Shown: positions 1-12,400 of the stretch, in pieces
Numbering within the stretch: the stretch's first letter is position 1
Layout of the letters: every line of letters begins with the position of its first letter
Assembly (NCBI GenBank): GCA_037044905.1
Contig: JBAOKB010000144.1
Span: forward strand, 930,001 to 994,000
Reading direction: 5' to 3'
Length of the DNA stretch: 64,000 nt
DNA from: Hortaea werneckii
Lineage: Eukaryota > Ascomycota > Dothideomycetes > Mycosphaerellales > Teratosphaeriaceae
Position numbers and translations under genes: made by a program
The notes under the pieces: model-generated
Database searches by the model: none
Told to the model about the DNA's origin: nothing
Seen by the model: the letters and a program-made list of their open reading frames with translations, nothing else

Positions 1-2136
1 ATTTTCGGCCACAGCCCATCGGATCACTCTATCCTCGTGCGGGTTTTGTCGCGGCAACTCCTTCAAATTGGCTTCAGTTAGCTGCGGAGGGGGTAGCGAC
101 ATTCGTTCCATGATGGATGAGTGCATCCGTGGTTTTTCAACAGGCGTTGCAACACTGGAGCCGCCATCTGACATCAGGCGTCTATGCGAAAATGGCGAGA
201 GCGGGCGAGAAATAGGAGTTGGTGCTAGAGTCCTGAGCGCCATCTCTCCCAAGGTCATTCCTCTGAGGACCTTCGTCGGCGCATTGCTCCCGCCTAACCC
301 GTCCTGCTGGGCTCTAGCGCGGTTGTTAAGGTGTGATTGAACCACGAAACCGCACATCTTCCATGTCTGCGAAAGCCGATAGAGCCCAGCCTTGTATGCG
401 AGCTTCTCGTTCTTACTGAATGCATTTTGCACAACATGCAAGAAGCTGTCGTCGATTTCTGCAGGCAACCTGAAGCTTAATGAGTAGCTGCGAGCGAGGT
501 ACTTGAATGTCTCCGAATTGAAGGCCCACGGAAGCTTTCCCACTATAGAGACTTGTTGTGGAGTAAAGGTGCGTCGGTGATCCAAGACCATATTCAAAGC
601 GATCATCTCACCGCGGCCAGTCAAGTTGGATGTTACAGCCGAGCTTTTTCGTGTTCGCTGAGTGGCAGGCACAAATGACAAAAACGAGTTATCGATCGTG
701 TCGTCTGCCCAGCTACGGCTCAAGAAAGACGCCTCATGGCCTGTGCTTAGGTCGGTAGTGTTACTCTTAAATAGAGGTGCCGGTGGAGTCTGTCGTAGAC
801 GTTTTGGAACTCGGCGAAGTTTTCTTGCTTGTGTGACCATGTTGACATCGCCTTCAGGATTGATCACGAAACTCTGCAGGCAACGTTCGTCAATTACCTT
901 CCGAGTGTGCTGAATATCGGATTGCAGCAATAGACCTTCACGCCCTACTGTCCACAGCAGATCCTGTGAGTGCCAGAGCAAGTCAGTTGGGGCCGAAGGG
1001 TAGGGTTGCATAGCGCGGAAAGGCAGAGCTGGCCGACGTAGATCCCACACATGGATCACTGGATGCTCACGATCGTATGCGGTCGCGAACTGAGTACATT
1101 GCCTAGCACCATTATCATCTGGCATAGATGACTCACACGCGGGCCTCCATCTCCCATTCATCACTGGATATGGCGTTTTCAACTCCCAACGATGCTTTTG
1201 CTTCTGGCCAGCCGACAAATCCCAGACGCGTACAGCCTTGTCGGAGCCCGCGCTTGCAATGTGTCTGCCATCGGGATGCCAATCAACGACATTGCACGCC
1301 AGCACATGCGCTGGTATTCTGGTCTTCGCTGACTTCAGGTTACGTATATCCCAACACTGAATCCATCCACTGTCCGTTCCGAATGCGAAATCAACGCCTT
1401 CTGTCGGTGACCACTTCACATCTCTGACTCCGTCACTTTGACCGGAATACTTGCGCTTTGACTGGAGGGCGCCAGCCTGTTCGCGAACCGTGCGAATATC
1501 CCACAGCCTGACAGTCCCATCTTGACTGCCAGAGAGCAATAAGCTACCTCGATGTGGATTGAAGGTCACTTTGTGTACTTGTCGGAAATGCTCGTGCAGT
1601 TGGCAGCAGGGACGCCAGCATGACCAAGATCATAGAGGATGATCTTACCGCTAGATGTCGCAGCAGCTACAAAATCACCGGAGGTGCCCTTGGCCCAAGC
1701 GACGTCCGCGATATCTATCGAATACGTCTGTCGTGGTCCTCCTGATGCCTGGAACCGGATTACTTCGGATGGCAGTGCGAAGGTTTACATCTTCAGCGCA
1801 GACTCCATCCTCGATCCGTACGGTTTTGAAGATCTCTTTTCCACCGAGAAGAGCATGCGTACCCTGCTCGTTGATGGCAAGCGTGTTGATTTCCAGCCCG
1901 GTCTTGTGGCTTACGGTAGCATTCTGAGCAGCGCCGAGGCTGGCGAACCTGGCCGTACCTCCGGGGAGGGGGAAACCTCTCTGCGCATCAAAGTCGTCAT
2001 GAGGGCTTTGAGGGCGAGACGGATATCCTATGAATCTATATGCTGCATCGCGGGCTCTCTGGAATGGTTTCGGGGCTGGCAATGGAGGTGCAGGTGGCGC
2101 TCCGGAAGATTGCCGTCTCCCGGCTTCATTGCTCAT
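1..2136 (-). CDS. RTC1: RTC1/WDR24-like WD40 protein (SEA/GATOR2 complex), 3' part outside window
   Basis: Reverse-strand translation gives a WD40 protein whose N-terminus and repeats match fungal Rtc1 (WDR24), a subunit of the vacuolar SEA/GATOR2 complex upstream of TORC1. Visible blades include LLSGSQDGTVRLWDIR, GTDSGWIQCWDIRNLKS, IASAGSDKAVRVWDLS and HPVIHVWDLRRPALP. About 700 residues are present and the frame is still open at base 1, so the C-terminal RING-like end lies outside. The ATG at 2136 begins a low-complexity Ala/Pro leader. Two frame changes break the ORF. One is between about 1790 and 1735, just before the segment SGGPRQTYSIDIADVAWAKG. The other is near 1600, where a CCC run appears shortened by one base before QLHEHFRQVHKVTF. 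No intron of plausible size explains either. Family assignment is strong; whether the breaks are real is open. Confidence 0.85.
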
Positions 2137-3114
2137 ACTGGATCCTTTTTCTTTCTTAGATACATCGCCGTCATTGATGCCAACAAGTTCTCCATACTAT
2201 CTTGCATTCGCCGACATGGTGGTCGATGAGCGTCAAGAATGGAGCGACCGCCGTGCCAATAATGGGGCGAAGTTGAACACGATTTGAAAGGACCGCTTAG
2301 CTAATGCACTAGCGCGTCGTTGTCGCGTTTTCCACCCTTCAGCGCCGCATCTGACTTGTTCTTCTAGAATCCATAGTACTCTGCTTGAAGACGTCGACGT
2401 CGCCTCCAAAGTAGCTGTGACGATAGAAACCGACGGAACCATGTTGCAGAGAAGCCGCTAACAAGCGAAACCCCTCGACTGCCATGGCTGAGGCTCTGGG
2501 CCATAGCCTCCAGAAGCTGTCCATCCCCGATAGGCTCCGGCATTGACACGAGACATCCCCAGGCGCCTCAGAGCCAGGATTTAATCGCCAGCGAGGATTC
2601 AAACCTGTTCAGCATGCTCTTAGGCAAGTATGAGACACGAACCAAAAGCATTCTCCAGCGCTCCATCACTGTCCATCCGGATGCCATCCATGCTCTGTAG
2701 CCGCCGGACTCGCGGAGCCACCCGCGTCCATCGATTGGCTCTGACGAAGGCCTTCCCCGAGCGCTCTGAAACCGCTACATTTCAATGGGCGCTGTTCAAG
2801 ACAACGAGGATGCTATTGTTGGACTTGGATCGTAGACAAGGTGAACCAAAACCGTATAAGAAGACCCTCAAGACTCACTTCCCAGCGTGTTTCTATCACA
2901 CCAAACGTCTGACAGAGTATTCCTTCTCCTTGAGTATTTCTTTACGTTGTCCTAATATCATTTTTGGCGTTCTTTGTTTGCTTCTACTTGCACCTACATC
3001 GCTAGATCGATCCATCTACCTACCGCTGGTCGGCGTCCAAAAACTGCGAAACCGCAACCTTCCTTCCACAAAACACAAGGAGCCTACCGACGATTGCAAA
3101 GCTTCACCAGCAAC
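2137..3114. other. Intergenic, divergent promoters of RTC1 and the MARVEL gene
   Basis: No supportable gene. Short ORFs in all frames have no recognisable domain. The last 200 bases are rich in pyrimidine stretches and read like a fungal promoter/5'UTR running into the ATG at 3115. Confidence 0.5.
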
Positions 3115-3768
3115 ATGGCTGTTCCAGACTATGGCGCTGCACCTTTGGCAAAGACCTTCGTACTTGTGCGAGGTCTTTCCCTCCTTGCTATGATCTGCAT
3201 TGTCGGGCTCACGGCGAACTTCATCTCGCAAATTGTCAGCACCAACGTCGACCCGCCGAAGGAGGTTGTCGGTACGCTGACGATTGTGAGTAACCCGCCA
3301 TGATTATACGAAAGGAACGCAACGCTGACCCAGAGACAGACTTGCCTTGCTGCGCTATACTGCCTCATCAGCATCCCCTTCTTTTACGCTCGCGCCAACC
3401 TTGGTCTTTTTGTCATGACAGGCATTGATGGCGCCATTCTTCTAGCCTTCATTGTCGTCTCTGTCGTCCTTGGCAAACCAGTCAGCTTCCTCAACTGCAA
3501 GAACGTCGCGAACGCAGATGCGGCTGCAAATGCATCGTCGGCCTCAGCGTTTGCCGAGAGTCTGGCTTCAAACCTGGGCAAGAGCGGCAGCACCCTGGGC
3601 CTTCATGACTGGGCTGGGAGCACAAAGATGAACTGCTACGAAACTAAAGCCATCTGGGGTCTTTGCATTGCTCTCTGCATCCTCTTCACGTGCTCTTCGC
3701 TCATCTTGCCAACCCTGTGGCTGAAGGCGAAACGATCGGGATTTACGGCATCCAAGACTCCCGCATGA
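3115..3768 (+). CDS. MARVEL-like four-TM membrane protein
   Basis: Two exons (3115-3285 and 3340-3768) joined by a 54-nt intron with donor GTGAGT and a CTGAC branch site give about 199 aa. Four hydrophobic segments are visible: RGLSLLAMICIVGLTANFI near residue 20, LAALYCLISIPFFYA near 63, GAILLAFIVVSVVLG near 88 and LCIALCILFTCSSLILPTLW near 185. A polar, Ala/Ser-rich loop with CKN and NCYETK precedes the last one. This arrangement is that of fungal MARVEL-domain proteins, which act in membrane apposition and trafficking; the exact role is unknown. An alternative acceptor six bases upstream would add two residues. The frame is intact. The ATG was chosen because it opens directly onto the first TM region. 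Confidence 0.7.
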
Positions 3769-4239
3769 GCATTGAACAACATTATGGAGAGCTGTGATGG
3801 CATGAAGAACGCGGACGTCATCTGTGGTGAAACCCTTATCTAATACAGTGCATTCGAAGGCGTTAGAGCTGGATTTACATGTTTATTGGATTGGTTGGCA
3901 AGATGTTGTGTGTGTACTGTAATGAACCCTCGCTCGTTAGATAGAATGTTCTTGGAAGCACATGGCAATCTGCTACACTCTTGTGATTGAGTCTTCAATG
4001 TTGCACTCATCGAAGAATGGGCCGCTCAGAGCTTCCTCGGTAATGCCTCTGTGCTTTGCCCGAACCCCATTCCCTTATCAGCTTCAAGCTTCGGCCGATC
4101 GTGTGGAGCCCCGCTATCGTAGCTTGGGGTTAAGTACAAAGGCCGTTTCCAACCGCCCTCCTTCTTAAGCAGCTCCCATCCACCTCATCGATATCACCAG
4201 CGAACAGCGCGGACGTGGCTTTACGTCCTGCAGGTCGCC
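3769..4239. other. Intergenic, no gene seen
   Basis: Holds the 3' end of the membrane-protein gene and the 5' region of the amidase. Nothing else recognisable on either strand. Confidence 0.5.
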
Positions 4240-6069
4240 ATGATTCCACCGTTCGACTACTTCGAGCATCGCGCGGTGTGGTAAGCTAGCTGTTTCCCTG
4301 AGCTTCACCATCACGTACTATGCCTGCCCCTCTTCCACCAATGGCGAAAGATACACTGCCTTGTGGCCGTCGTGCTAATACCGTGACATAGTAAGCGGAA
4401 ACAGAATGAGCGAGCGCAAAGAATCGCGACTCTACCAAGACCCTACCTATATCCTCTCTCCTCAGACGAACGCAACATCCTCGAAGAAGACATTGGCAAT
4501 CTCGTCCAAGATGTTCACAAAGGCGGTAAAAGTGCAGTCGACATTCTCCGAGCCTACGGTAAAGCGGCCATCAAGGCGCAGGAGAAGACCAATTGTCTGA
4601 CGGAAATCATGCTCAAGGAGGCAGAGGGCTGGATCGACCGGGGCGAGATCAACCTGAAGGGACCTCTAGCGGGCTTGCCAGTCAGTCTAAAGGATAGTAT
4701 TGGCGTGGCGGGGTTCGATAGCAGTGTCGGGTACTCTCGATGGACAGGGAAGCCTGCGCCTGTGGACGGTGCTATTGTAAGGATGCTGAAGGATGCTGGG
4801 GCTGTACCGTTTGTCAAGACAGCTTTGCCGATTACCTTGCTTAGCTTTGAGAGCTTCAACGACGTCTGGGGACGATGCCTCAATCCGCATAATGCGAAGT
4901 ACACTGCTGGTGGCAGCAGCGGTGGCGAAGGAGCACTCTTGGCTTTTGGTGGCAGTCGCATTGGTGTGGGCTCAGATGTTGCTGGCTCAGTACGCGCACC
5001 GGCTCATTACTCTGGCTGCTACAGCATCCGTTGCAGCACGGGACGCTGGCCCAAATTGGGTGTCAGCACCTCGACGTCTGGTCAGGAAGGAATCCCTTCT
5101 GTGTTCTCGCCGATGACTCGCACTCTTATGGATCTATCTTACTTCACCCGCTCATTCATCCAGATGGAGCCGTGGAAAGACGACCCATCAGTCCACCCGA
5201 TTGCATGGCGTACGCAAGTGTACACGGGATACAAGGAAAAGAAGAGCCTCAAGGTTGGCATTATGCGAACGGATGAAGTGGTCGACCCGGCTCCTGCTTG
5301 CGCTCGCGCTCTCGACATGGCCGCTCAAGCCCTTAAGGCTGAGGGTCACGAAGTTTTCGATGTCACGCCACCCAATCCTTACGAAGCCCTGGTCATTGCA
5401 AGCAACCTCCTCGTCGCCGACGGCACACAAACCTTCCGAGGCCCCTTCCGCACAGGCGAGTCCGACGATGCTGGTGCGAAGGAGTTCGGTCGTTACATGC
5501 GCCTGCCACGATTCATCAAATGGTTCTACTGGGCATACGTCAAGTACATCAAACGCGACGACATTTGGGCTGGACTGCTCGAGCACTGGCACCCCAAGTC
5601 TGCAGCTGAAAACTGGCAATGGGTAACGAAGCGCGAGGCCTACAAGGCCAGGTGGCATGAATGGTGGAACACTTTTGGGAACAAGGGCGATGGGTTGGAC
5701 TTCATCCTCACGCCTCCGAATGCTACGCCTGCAGTGCCACACGACGGGATGAAGGATGCTGCGGCCGCTTGCGGATATACGTTCATGTTCAACCTGTTGG
5801 ATTACTCGGTCGGTGTGGTACCAGTCGCGCATGTCGATCCCAAGGAAGATATGCTTTCGCCGAGTGTTAAGATCAACAAGATGAACGGCGTGGCCAGGGG
5901 CGCTTACAAGCACTACGATGCGATTAAGATGGCCGGATTGCCTGTTGCTGTGCAGGTGGTTGGCAGAAGGCTTGAGGAGGAGAAGGTCATTGCTTGTATG
6001 GAGCGGTTGGAAGACGCGCTGGATGCGAAAGGACAGAAGTACGAGTTACTCAAGGTGCCAGAGGTTTAA
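4240..6069 (+). CDS. Amidase-signature hydrolase, FAAH/acetamidase-like
   Basis: Exons 4240-4280 and 4392-6069 with a 111-nt intron (donor GTAAGC, acceptor ATAG) give about 572 aa, a usual length for fungal acetamidase/FAAH-type enzymes. The Ser-cisSer-Lys triad is visible: Lys about 114 in VSLKDSIG, cis-Ser about 190 in GGSSGGEGALLA, and nucleophile Ser about 213 in GSDVAGSVR. The last motif has Ala where Gly is usual. The GGSSGGEGAL form resembles the fatty-acid-amide-hydrolase branch. There is no signal peptide, so a cytosolic amide hydrolase is expected. The short first exon was chosen because it is the only upstream ATG that splices into frame and supplies the missing N-terminus. Substrate cannot be read from sequence. 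The frame is intact. Confidence 0.88.
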
Positions 6070-6881
6070 GATCGGTCTCGAAGTTTTAGATGTGGATTGT
6101 ACGAATCATGAATTCCTGAAGACCGGTCTACTTCGAGGTTCGCCTGGCGCATGTGAGGTACTCATTTTCAGAGCGTGTCTCCCAGGCCACTTCCTGTGAC
6201 GTTGACGTATACGGATCCGCTTGTCCCTTAGCACAAGCCAACGTCTACAGAGAGCAGTTCAACTGTGTCGTGAATTTCAGACTGCGTGGAGATTACACTC
6301 TGTCTCTTACTCCCAGGCAAGAACTCAGCATGTGCATTACTCCCTGTCTTTCCCACTTCGTCTGCTTCCATCCATCTTGGTGTACTTGTATGTAAGAGAG
6401 CGATTCCAAAGTAACGCACATGGTCTAGAACATCGCGCGGAGGAAGCGAGTTAAGCTTCGGCCAAGCTTTCTCCCAGCGAGACGCCGGCGTGTTCCAGCC
6501 AATGGCTTGGAGTGACGCGTCCTCTAGGTGTTGGACCTCATTGATCGACCTGGATCTCGAACGTCTTCCCTTTCCTCTTCGCCTGAGAGTGTTACCACGA
6601 TTTGCGGAAGTGCAAGAAACCAGGGCAACGATTGAGAGTGTTTTGACAAGGGATTACTCAGCGATCGATTTGGACATCAATTTGCTTTAATCCTTGTTGG
6701 GCCGCCAGGTACTACTCTCACATCGTGTTAGGGAAGCGGGTATATACTTATGGCATAGCAAAAGACTTTTGCTAGACTGCCTCTCCTGCCTATACAGCTA
6801 TATTTCCCGGACACTGACCCTGTGAAAGTCGGAGGAACGGCAGATCTCTTGCGCGGGGAGATGGCATAAGAATTGGCAAAG
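6070..6881. other. Intergenic; TATA-like element before the LicD gene
   Basis: No supportable gene. A TATA-like stretch (gggtatatactta, near 6738-6750) lies about 135 bases upstream of the LicD-type start and could be its core promoter; this is inference only. Confidence 0.4.
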
Positions 6882-7793
6882 ATGAGGGCGCTTTTGCTAC
6901 GTCTCATTTGTCTCTTCATGGCGTCAACGAACGTCTACGCTCTTCTGGGATTCCACAAACGGGAAGCCCCCTTCGACCAAGTCAGGACGAGACTGAACCG
7001 CCATTACCAAGACGCCGAGGAGGACGAGCCCGACAAGTACTTCCACGAAGCGACTTTCCACCAGCACTACGATGGCCGGTTCGGCGACAAGCAACTGAAA
7101 TACGATGAACGTTTTTCGCATCTCTCGGCTTTAATCCAGACGTACTTCTCCACTATGAACGACATCGGGGCTGAGACATGGATCATGCACGGAACTTTGC
7201 TAGGATGGTACTGGAACCGGGAGATCCTTCCCTGGGATACCGATCTGGACGTGATGGTGTCCGAACGGACGCTGTACCATCTCGCGGCATATTACAACAT
7301 GACGATGCATCACTATCACATCCCCGGGTTAGACACGGCGCGGGATTACATGCTAGAAGTGAATCCGCACTATTCGGATGCCGAAATCGATAGCTCGAAC
7401 CAGATCGATGCGCGGTGGATCGATACCGAGACGGGCCTGTTCATCGACATCACCGCTCTGCGTCGGAACCATACTGCAGAGGAGGCTGGAGCAGCAGACG
7501 AAGCCGACGCGATGATGGTGAAGGATAAGCACCATTACCTGTACGATGACATTTTCCCGTTACGGCATAGCACGTTCGCGGATGCGCCGGTTAGGATTCC
7601 CTTCGCATATCCGGATATACTTACGGAGGAGTATGGAGAAGAAGCGCTTTCGAAGGTCTTCTATGAACATCATACGTTTAGTTTGGAAAAGGAGGAGTGG
7701 AGAACTCTTAGGTTTAGTGAGCTGCATGGATTATCTGGGTTGAGCCGGAATACCTCGTACTGGGGTATGCGGCTGCCTTTGAAGCATGGCTGA
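6882..7793 (+). CDS. LicD/fukutin-family protein (Mnn4-like), secretory
   Basis: A single exon of about 303 aa. The ATG at 6882 is taken because it starts a hydrophobic leader (MRALLLRLICLFMASTNVYA) typical of a signal peptide or anchor. The LicD nucleotidyltransferase-like signature follows: WIMHGTLLGWYWNREILPWD, then TDLDVMVSE, with the acidic metal-binding cluster. A second conserved segment is ARWIDTETGLFIDITALRR. LicD-family proteins transfer phosphorylated groups to glycans; fungal Mnn4-type members are needed for mannosyl-phosphate on Golgi N- and O-glycans. It is shorter than yeast Mnn4 and lacks its KKKKEEEE-type tail. Location in ER/Golgi is inferred from the leader. The frame is intact and neighbours are unrelated. 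Confidence 0.82.
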   Translation: MRALLLRLICLFMASTNVYALLGFHKREAPFDQVRTRLNRHYQDAEEDEPDKYFHEATFHQHYDGRFGDKQLKYDERFSHLSALIQTYFSTMNDIGAETWIMHGTLLGWYWNREILPWDTDLDVMVSERTLYHLAAYYNMTMHHYHIPGLDTARDYMLEVNPHYSDAEIDSSNQIDARWIDTETGLFIDITALRRNHTAEEAGAADEADAMMVKDKHHYLYDDIFPLRHSTFADAPVRIPFAYPDILTEEYGEEALSKVFYEHHTFSLEKEEWRTLRFSELHGLSGLSRNTSYWGMRLPLKHG

Positions 7794-8489
7794 TGAGGGT
7801 CGGCGGAGGCTCAGTCGAGCCTCGAAGGTTTGAGTTTACAGCATTCCGTTTCGAGATTGCTTTGGATGGAAGCATACGGCCGTCGTCGCGAACCTTATCG
7901 GACAGTCTCGAACTACGGCTGACTTTGAGTCATGCCATCGAGGCCTTCTCAGTTGAGCTGCCGGAAGCAGGGAACTGGAGGACCGAGTGTGCTTCTGATG
8001 CAAGGATATTGTGAGCCCGATCCAAGCGCCGCGGGCCGAATTCACGAGAGAGGATGTGTAGTTTGGTCTTGGTTGAGCAAGTCTCTGGGGCGACGCCGAC
8101 GTGCATGGAAGAGGCCTTGCAAGGTGGTCTTGTAGGGCACCACAGTCCTGCTGCAGAGACAGCAATGCTATGTTCGGCAAACCGAAGAATCGCGTCTTCA
8201 CAAAGAGCCGTCAGAGCCAGGTCGTGATGGCCTGGTGTGTGCAGACATGTGGTCCGGTTACTTGTGGCGATCGTGCGCTGAAAGCGGGAATAAATGCCCT
8301 TATCCGCCTTCTCAGGCGTGGAGAAAGCTTCTGCTTTGCTTGGCAGCGGCTAGGGTGGCCAAAGATGGATGCCAAAATATGCAAGCGTTGATGCTGGTGG
8401 CTGGTTCCTTCTATCCTTTTGGATCGTTCAGTTCAGTTCAAGTGGATATGTCGGAACGTAAAAGTAGCGTAGCAGCTCGAATGACGGTT
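7794..8489. other. Intergenic, no gene seen
   Basis: The 3' regions of two convergent genes. Short ORFs here show no domain. Confidence 0.5.
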
Positions 8490-9206
8490 TCAGCCAGCAG
8501 CAGCCGCCATGGTCTCGATGGGCTCGTCCTCCTTCGTCCCGATAGTGTGTCTCTTGATGAATTCGACATAACCCAATCTCCTCCCTCTCAACGCTCCAAC
8601 ACAATCCTGTAAAACGCCATACACGAGTCCAATCCTCGCCCCCATTTTTGCCACCCGCGCTGCAGTCGGCACGGGAAATTGATGCCATACACTGAACAGA
8701 CCCGCCGTTCCTATTCCCGCCAGAACCGTACTGACAAAGTCTCGATTCCCAGCGACAATCCTCTCCTCAGCCGCTGTCCCTCGCACTTCCCGATACATGC
8801 GTACGACCCCCGCACGACCACGATCGATACACTCCTCCATGCCGACGAACACGCCCACCCATCCCGCCTGCCGGGCACCCATCTTCAGGCCTTCCTTGAT
8901 GCCGCCTAGCGCCATGTGGTAGTTCTTACTTTTATGGTACAGGTACCAGCCCGTCTGGGTGGTGGGAAAGCGGTGGGCATTCTCGGCGCGGAAACGGAGA
9001 CCAGATTCAGAGCTGCCGTGGTAGGTGCCGAGGGCGAATCCTGCGCAGGAGGAAAGAGCCATGGCGAGGGGCAGACGGAAGGGGAAGGGGGTGGAGAGGC
9101 GGTCACGGGTGCGGATGTGCTCGATCTTGGCGGCGGAGTCGGGGGTCAGAGTCGGCGTGTTGGAGGCGGAGGCGGAGGCGGAGGCGTGTCCAGGTGAGGA
9201 GGCCAT
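8490..9206 (-). CDS. Conserved Tim17-like small membrane protein
   Basis: A single exon of 238 aa on the reverse strand with ATG at 9206. The N-terminus is low-complexity Ala/Ser. The core has glycine-spaced hydrophobic helices (LAMALSSCAGFALGTYHGSS; GGIKEGLKMGARQAGWVGVFVG; FVSTVLAGIGTAGLFSVWH) with GxxxG-like spacing, and a basic C-terminal part. This glycine-rich multi-helix pattern, with the acidic-basic loop MEECIDRGR, resembles Tim17/22/23-type proteins and TIMMDC1-like mitochondrial proteins. I do not recognise a specific orthologue, so function is left open; mitochondrial inner membrane is a guess. The frame is intact. Confidence 0.6.
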   Translation of the reverse strand: MASSPGHASASASASNTPTLTPDSAAKIEHIRTRDRLSTPFPFRLPLAMALSSCAGFALGTYHGSSESGLRFRAENAHRFPTTQTGWYLYHKSKNYHMALGGIKEGLKMGARQAGWVGVFVGMEECIDRGRAGVVRMYREVRGTAAEERIVAGNRDFVSTVLAGIGTAGLFSVWHQFPVPTAARVAKMGARIGLVYGVLQDCVGALRGRRLGYVEFIKRHTIGTKEDEPIETMAAAAG

Positions 9207-9497
9207 GGTGGGCGGTCAAGGGTGGGAAGTCGCAAGGACTGGCCGAATGTTACATGTTCTGATGTCGAGGTGCTTGCTGGAGTGCACCTCATCCGGTCGC
9301 GTCGGCGGAGCGCTCGGCCACTCGGTGGTGTCTGAACTACGGTGGCCAATCAATTCCAATCAACCTTAATCAATTGCCGTTCGGCTTTCACATGCGGCGC
9401 TATCACTTCCGGATACCTCACCAACTTCCTTCCTACTTCCCTTCTGCTCTGCCGCACGTCACGGTGATTTGCCATCGACATCGCCGCCCGTTACGTG

Positions 9498-12400
9498 ATG
9501 CTCGCCACTGCTCAGCATGGCGCAACGCATCGAGCGTCGTACGTGTGTCTTAGCTGCCGGCTGAAAAGTCAAACGCCTCGAGAGCATCAACGCCACTATG
9601 CCAGCTCGCAACCAGACGAAACCAGTTCTTGCCTTGACGGACCTCCCAACCAAACAACGTCCCCCGATCATATTGAGACAAGAAGGGATCAAAGGGCTTC
9701 AGGAACACAACAGGGCAATTCATCTGGCACCCGCCGATCTCGTGTAATAGACAGACGGGCCAAGGGGCCTTATGTCTTTGCTGCATCAACTACTCCAGGC
9801 TTAGATGGGATACCTATACGCAGACACGACATCCCTCACAGACGCAAGTATAGATACCTTGGAAACATAAGAGAGGGTCTCTTCGATACGGCTTTGGACG
9901 GACATTTAAGCAATGCAGAATCCTTTACCTCAAAGCATGGCAGTACAGCCGAAAGACAAGCAGAGGCGGACGTGGCAGGCGGAGTTAGATGGCTGGACCA
10001 GGAAATCATCATGCAACGGAGCCCGAGAATCATGTTGCTAGGGTACCACGGTCCGCCCGGCACAGTACCCAAGGGAAACCCCTGCCAACCGCATCGACAT
10101 CGAAGCCTAAGGGCTCCTTCCAGCCTTTGGTCCCCAGGAACTCGTTTTCTTCTCTCGCTTGGCCACCTGCGCCTCCTTCAGCTATTCCAATGATGCAGGC
10201 TCGTCTCTTACATACCTCTCATTCTTATCATCAGCAGACAGTCGCTTCGAGTCACAGCATTCCATCGCCGTTTACACCCGAGATGATGCAGGACCCAAAA
10301 AAATGGGAGTCACCACACGGTATCCGCGCTCAGCTGCGTAAGTGGCAAGATGAGTACGGTCATGAAGAGGACCTGAGACGCCAGGAAATCACTCCCGATA
10401 ACGATCCAAACACGGGAGAAGCGACTAACAATCTTACCCGTCTTCCAGACGAAAAGACTGCCTTTACCAACACGCAGGCCGAGCAGGAGGAAGAGGAGCG
10501 TGAGGCTATGGCACACTTCATGCAGGCCCCTGCAGACGAGCCTTCTACCGCTGAACGGAACACTCGCTTTCTCTCCATGGGTGACCTTGTCGAGATCGAG
10601 TTCATCGCCAGTGAAAAGGAACCTCTCATTGCATTGTTCGTCCGACGTGTAGGCGCCAATCTAGCCCAATTCTACACCATGCAAGGCCGCTGGATCCACA
10701 TGCAGGAGAAGAAAGTGCAGTATGCCATTCCCGGTTGGTTCTCAAAGGAAGATGTTGAACCTTTGCTTCCCTACCTTCCGAAGCCGGAAACGGTCGAGAG
10801 TGACCTTGGGGGTTTGATGGAAGAGGCAGCTTTCAGAGACCTATCAGTCCCAAGACATGTTGCAAGTCCCTTGGTCAAAGGCATGGTGCAATTCGACGAA
10901 GAGGCTAAAGTAATCTATCGAAAGCATGCGGCAACACTGGACAACGCTCACAATCTCCTTGCACACGATACGGATTTGCGATATGGCAGTCTAAGCAACG
11001 CGGCTAGGGATTTGCTGAAGTTGCCAAGGGATAAGATCCCATTGACGGCGCTATACGCAGTCCGCCAGGCGCTGTCACATGCAGGTTTCGCGTTCAACGT
11101 CGATCGTCGCTCGCATAGGCTTACGGGATACTTGCAGATTCGAAGTAAGGAGCAAGTGAAGATGGTCGAGCAAGTGCGTCGTTGGCTCCGCGAGTGGCAG
11201 GACGATCTTGCCACTCTGGCTTCCAAGGGTGAAAGGGCTCGGGCTCGCCACAGGAGCTCAAGAGGAGCAAAATATGTGTATGACTTCCTAGAGAAAGCGA
11301 AGAAGATCATTCTTCGCAGTCGTGAAGATAGACAGCCGACTGCTTCTAATATCGGGCCAAGCAAGGTGCGGTTTCCGGTCACGGAGGATGCGCAGTGTGT
11401 GCGCATTACCAAATCCGAGGAGTTTACCGAGCAGGACACAGAACTTGTACGGTTCATTGAGGCTTGGTCGCTGAGCCAGATGTTTCAAGGGTTACCAAGG
11501 ATCGAGGCTCTGCCGCCGCTGCTCTTACAAGCCACTGGTCTTTATGAAGAGTTCGAGTTGAAGACGCCGACGGGATTGCTTTTCTTGCAGGAACTGGGGA
11601 CTGTAATGCCGTACGAGAACCGGGTCCGGTTTCGATCAGCACCTCCTGTTGCCTAGCAGTCAGCACAGCAAGCCCTTGCAGAATCTAATGACGAGTCTGA
11701 TTGAGATGGGCAATAATCACAGTTTTGTCGACACGATGGAAGACCTTCGCCATGATTGGAAAGAGCTCCCTGTCTACTGTATCGACGATGCTGGAGCACA
11801 CGAAATCGACGACGGTATCAGCGTAGAGGAGGCAGCCGTCGCCAACGGTAAACCTAAAGAATGGTGGGTGCATACGCACATTGCTAACCCGACAGCCTTC
11901 TTCGGACGCGACCATGCATTATCGAAGATGGCGCGTCATATGGGCGAGACTATCTACATGCCGGAAAGGACGTACATGATGTTACCGCGTTGGGCGACAA
12001 GCCGGCACTTTTCCCTCGGGAAAGACAGGCCGTGTCTGACATTCTCTGCGCGTCTGAACGAAAAGGGCGAGATTCTAGAGAACAAGATTCAGGCTGGACG
12101 TGTGCGCAATGTGTTCCGCTTGACGCCGCAGGAAGTCAAAGGATTATTGGGCGTCGAAGAAGGCGATGACTCGCCCGAGACAGTCCTTACTGTTGGAGGC
12201 GAGCCGCCTAAGCCAAAGGAACGCTCATCGCACGTTCCGCGGGTGCATCCAGAGCACGTCGAACAGTTGCGAACGCTCAAAATGCTGGCGGAACAGCGAT
12301 CGAATCTTCGCGCAGAGGGAGGAGGTCTCTTTCTTCGAGACAGACAAGCCACGCGTAGATGTTTGGCAGAACGCTAGGAGCTCTGGGTTAGCGTGGGATC

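Noticed and set aside
5188..5913. 241-codon reverse-strand ORF opposite the amidase
   Set aside because: Shadow of the amidase frame in GC-biased codons.
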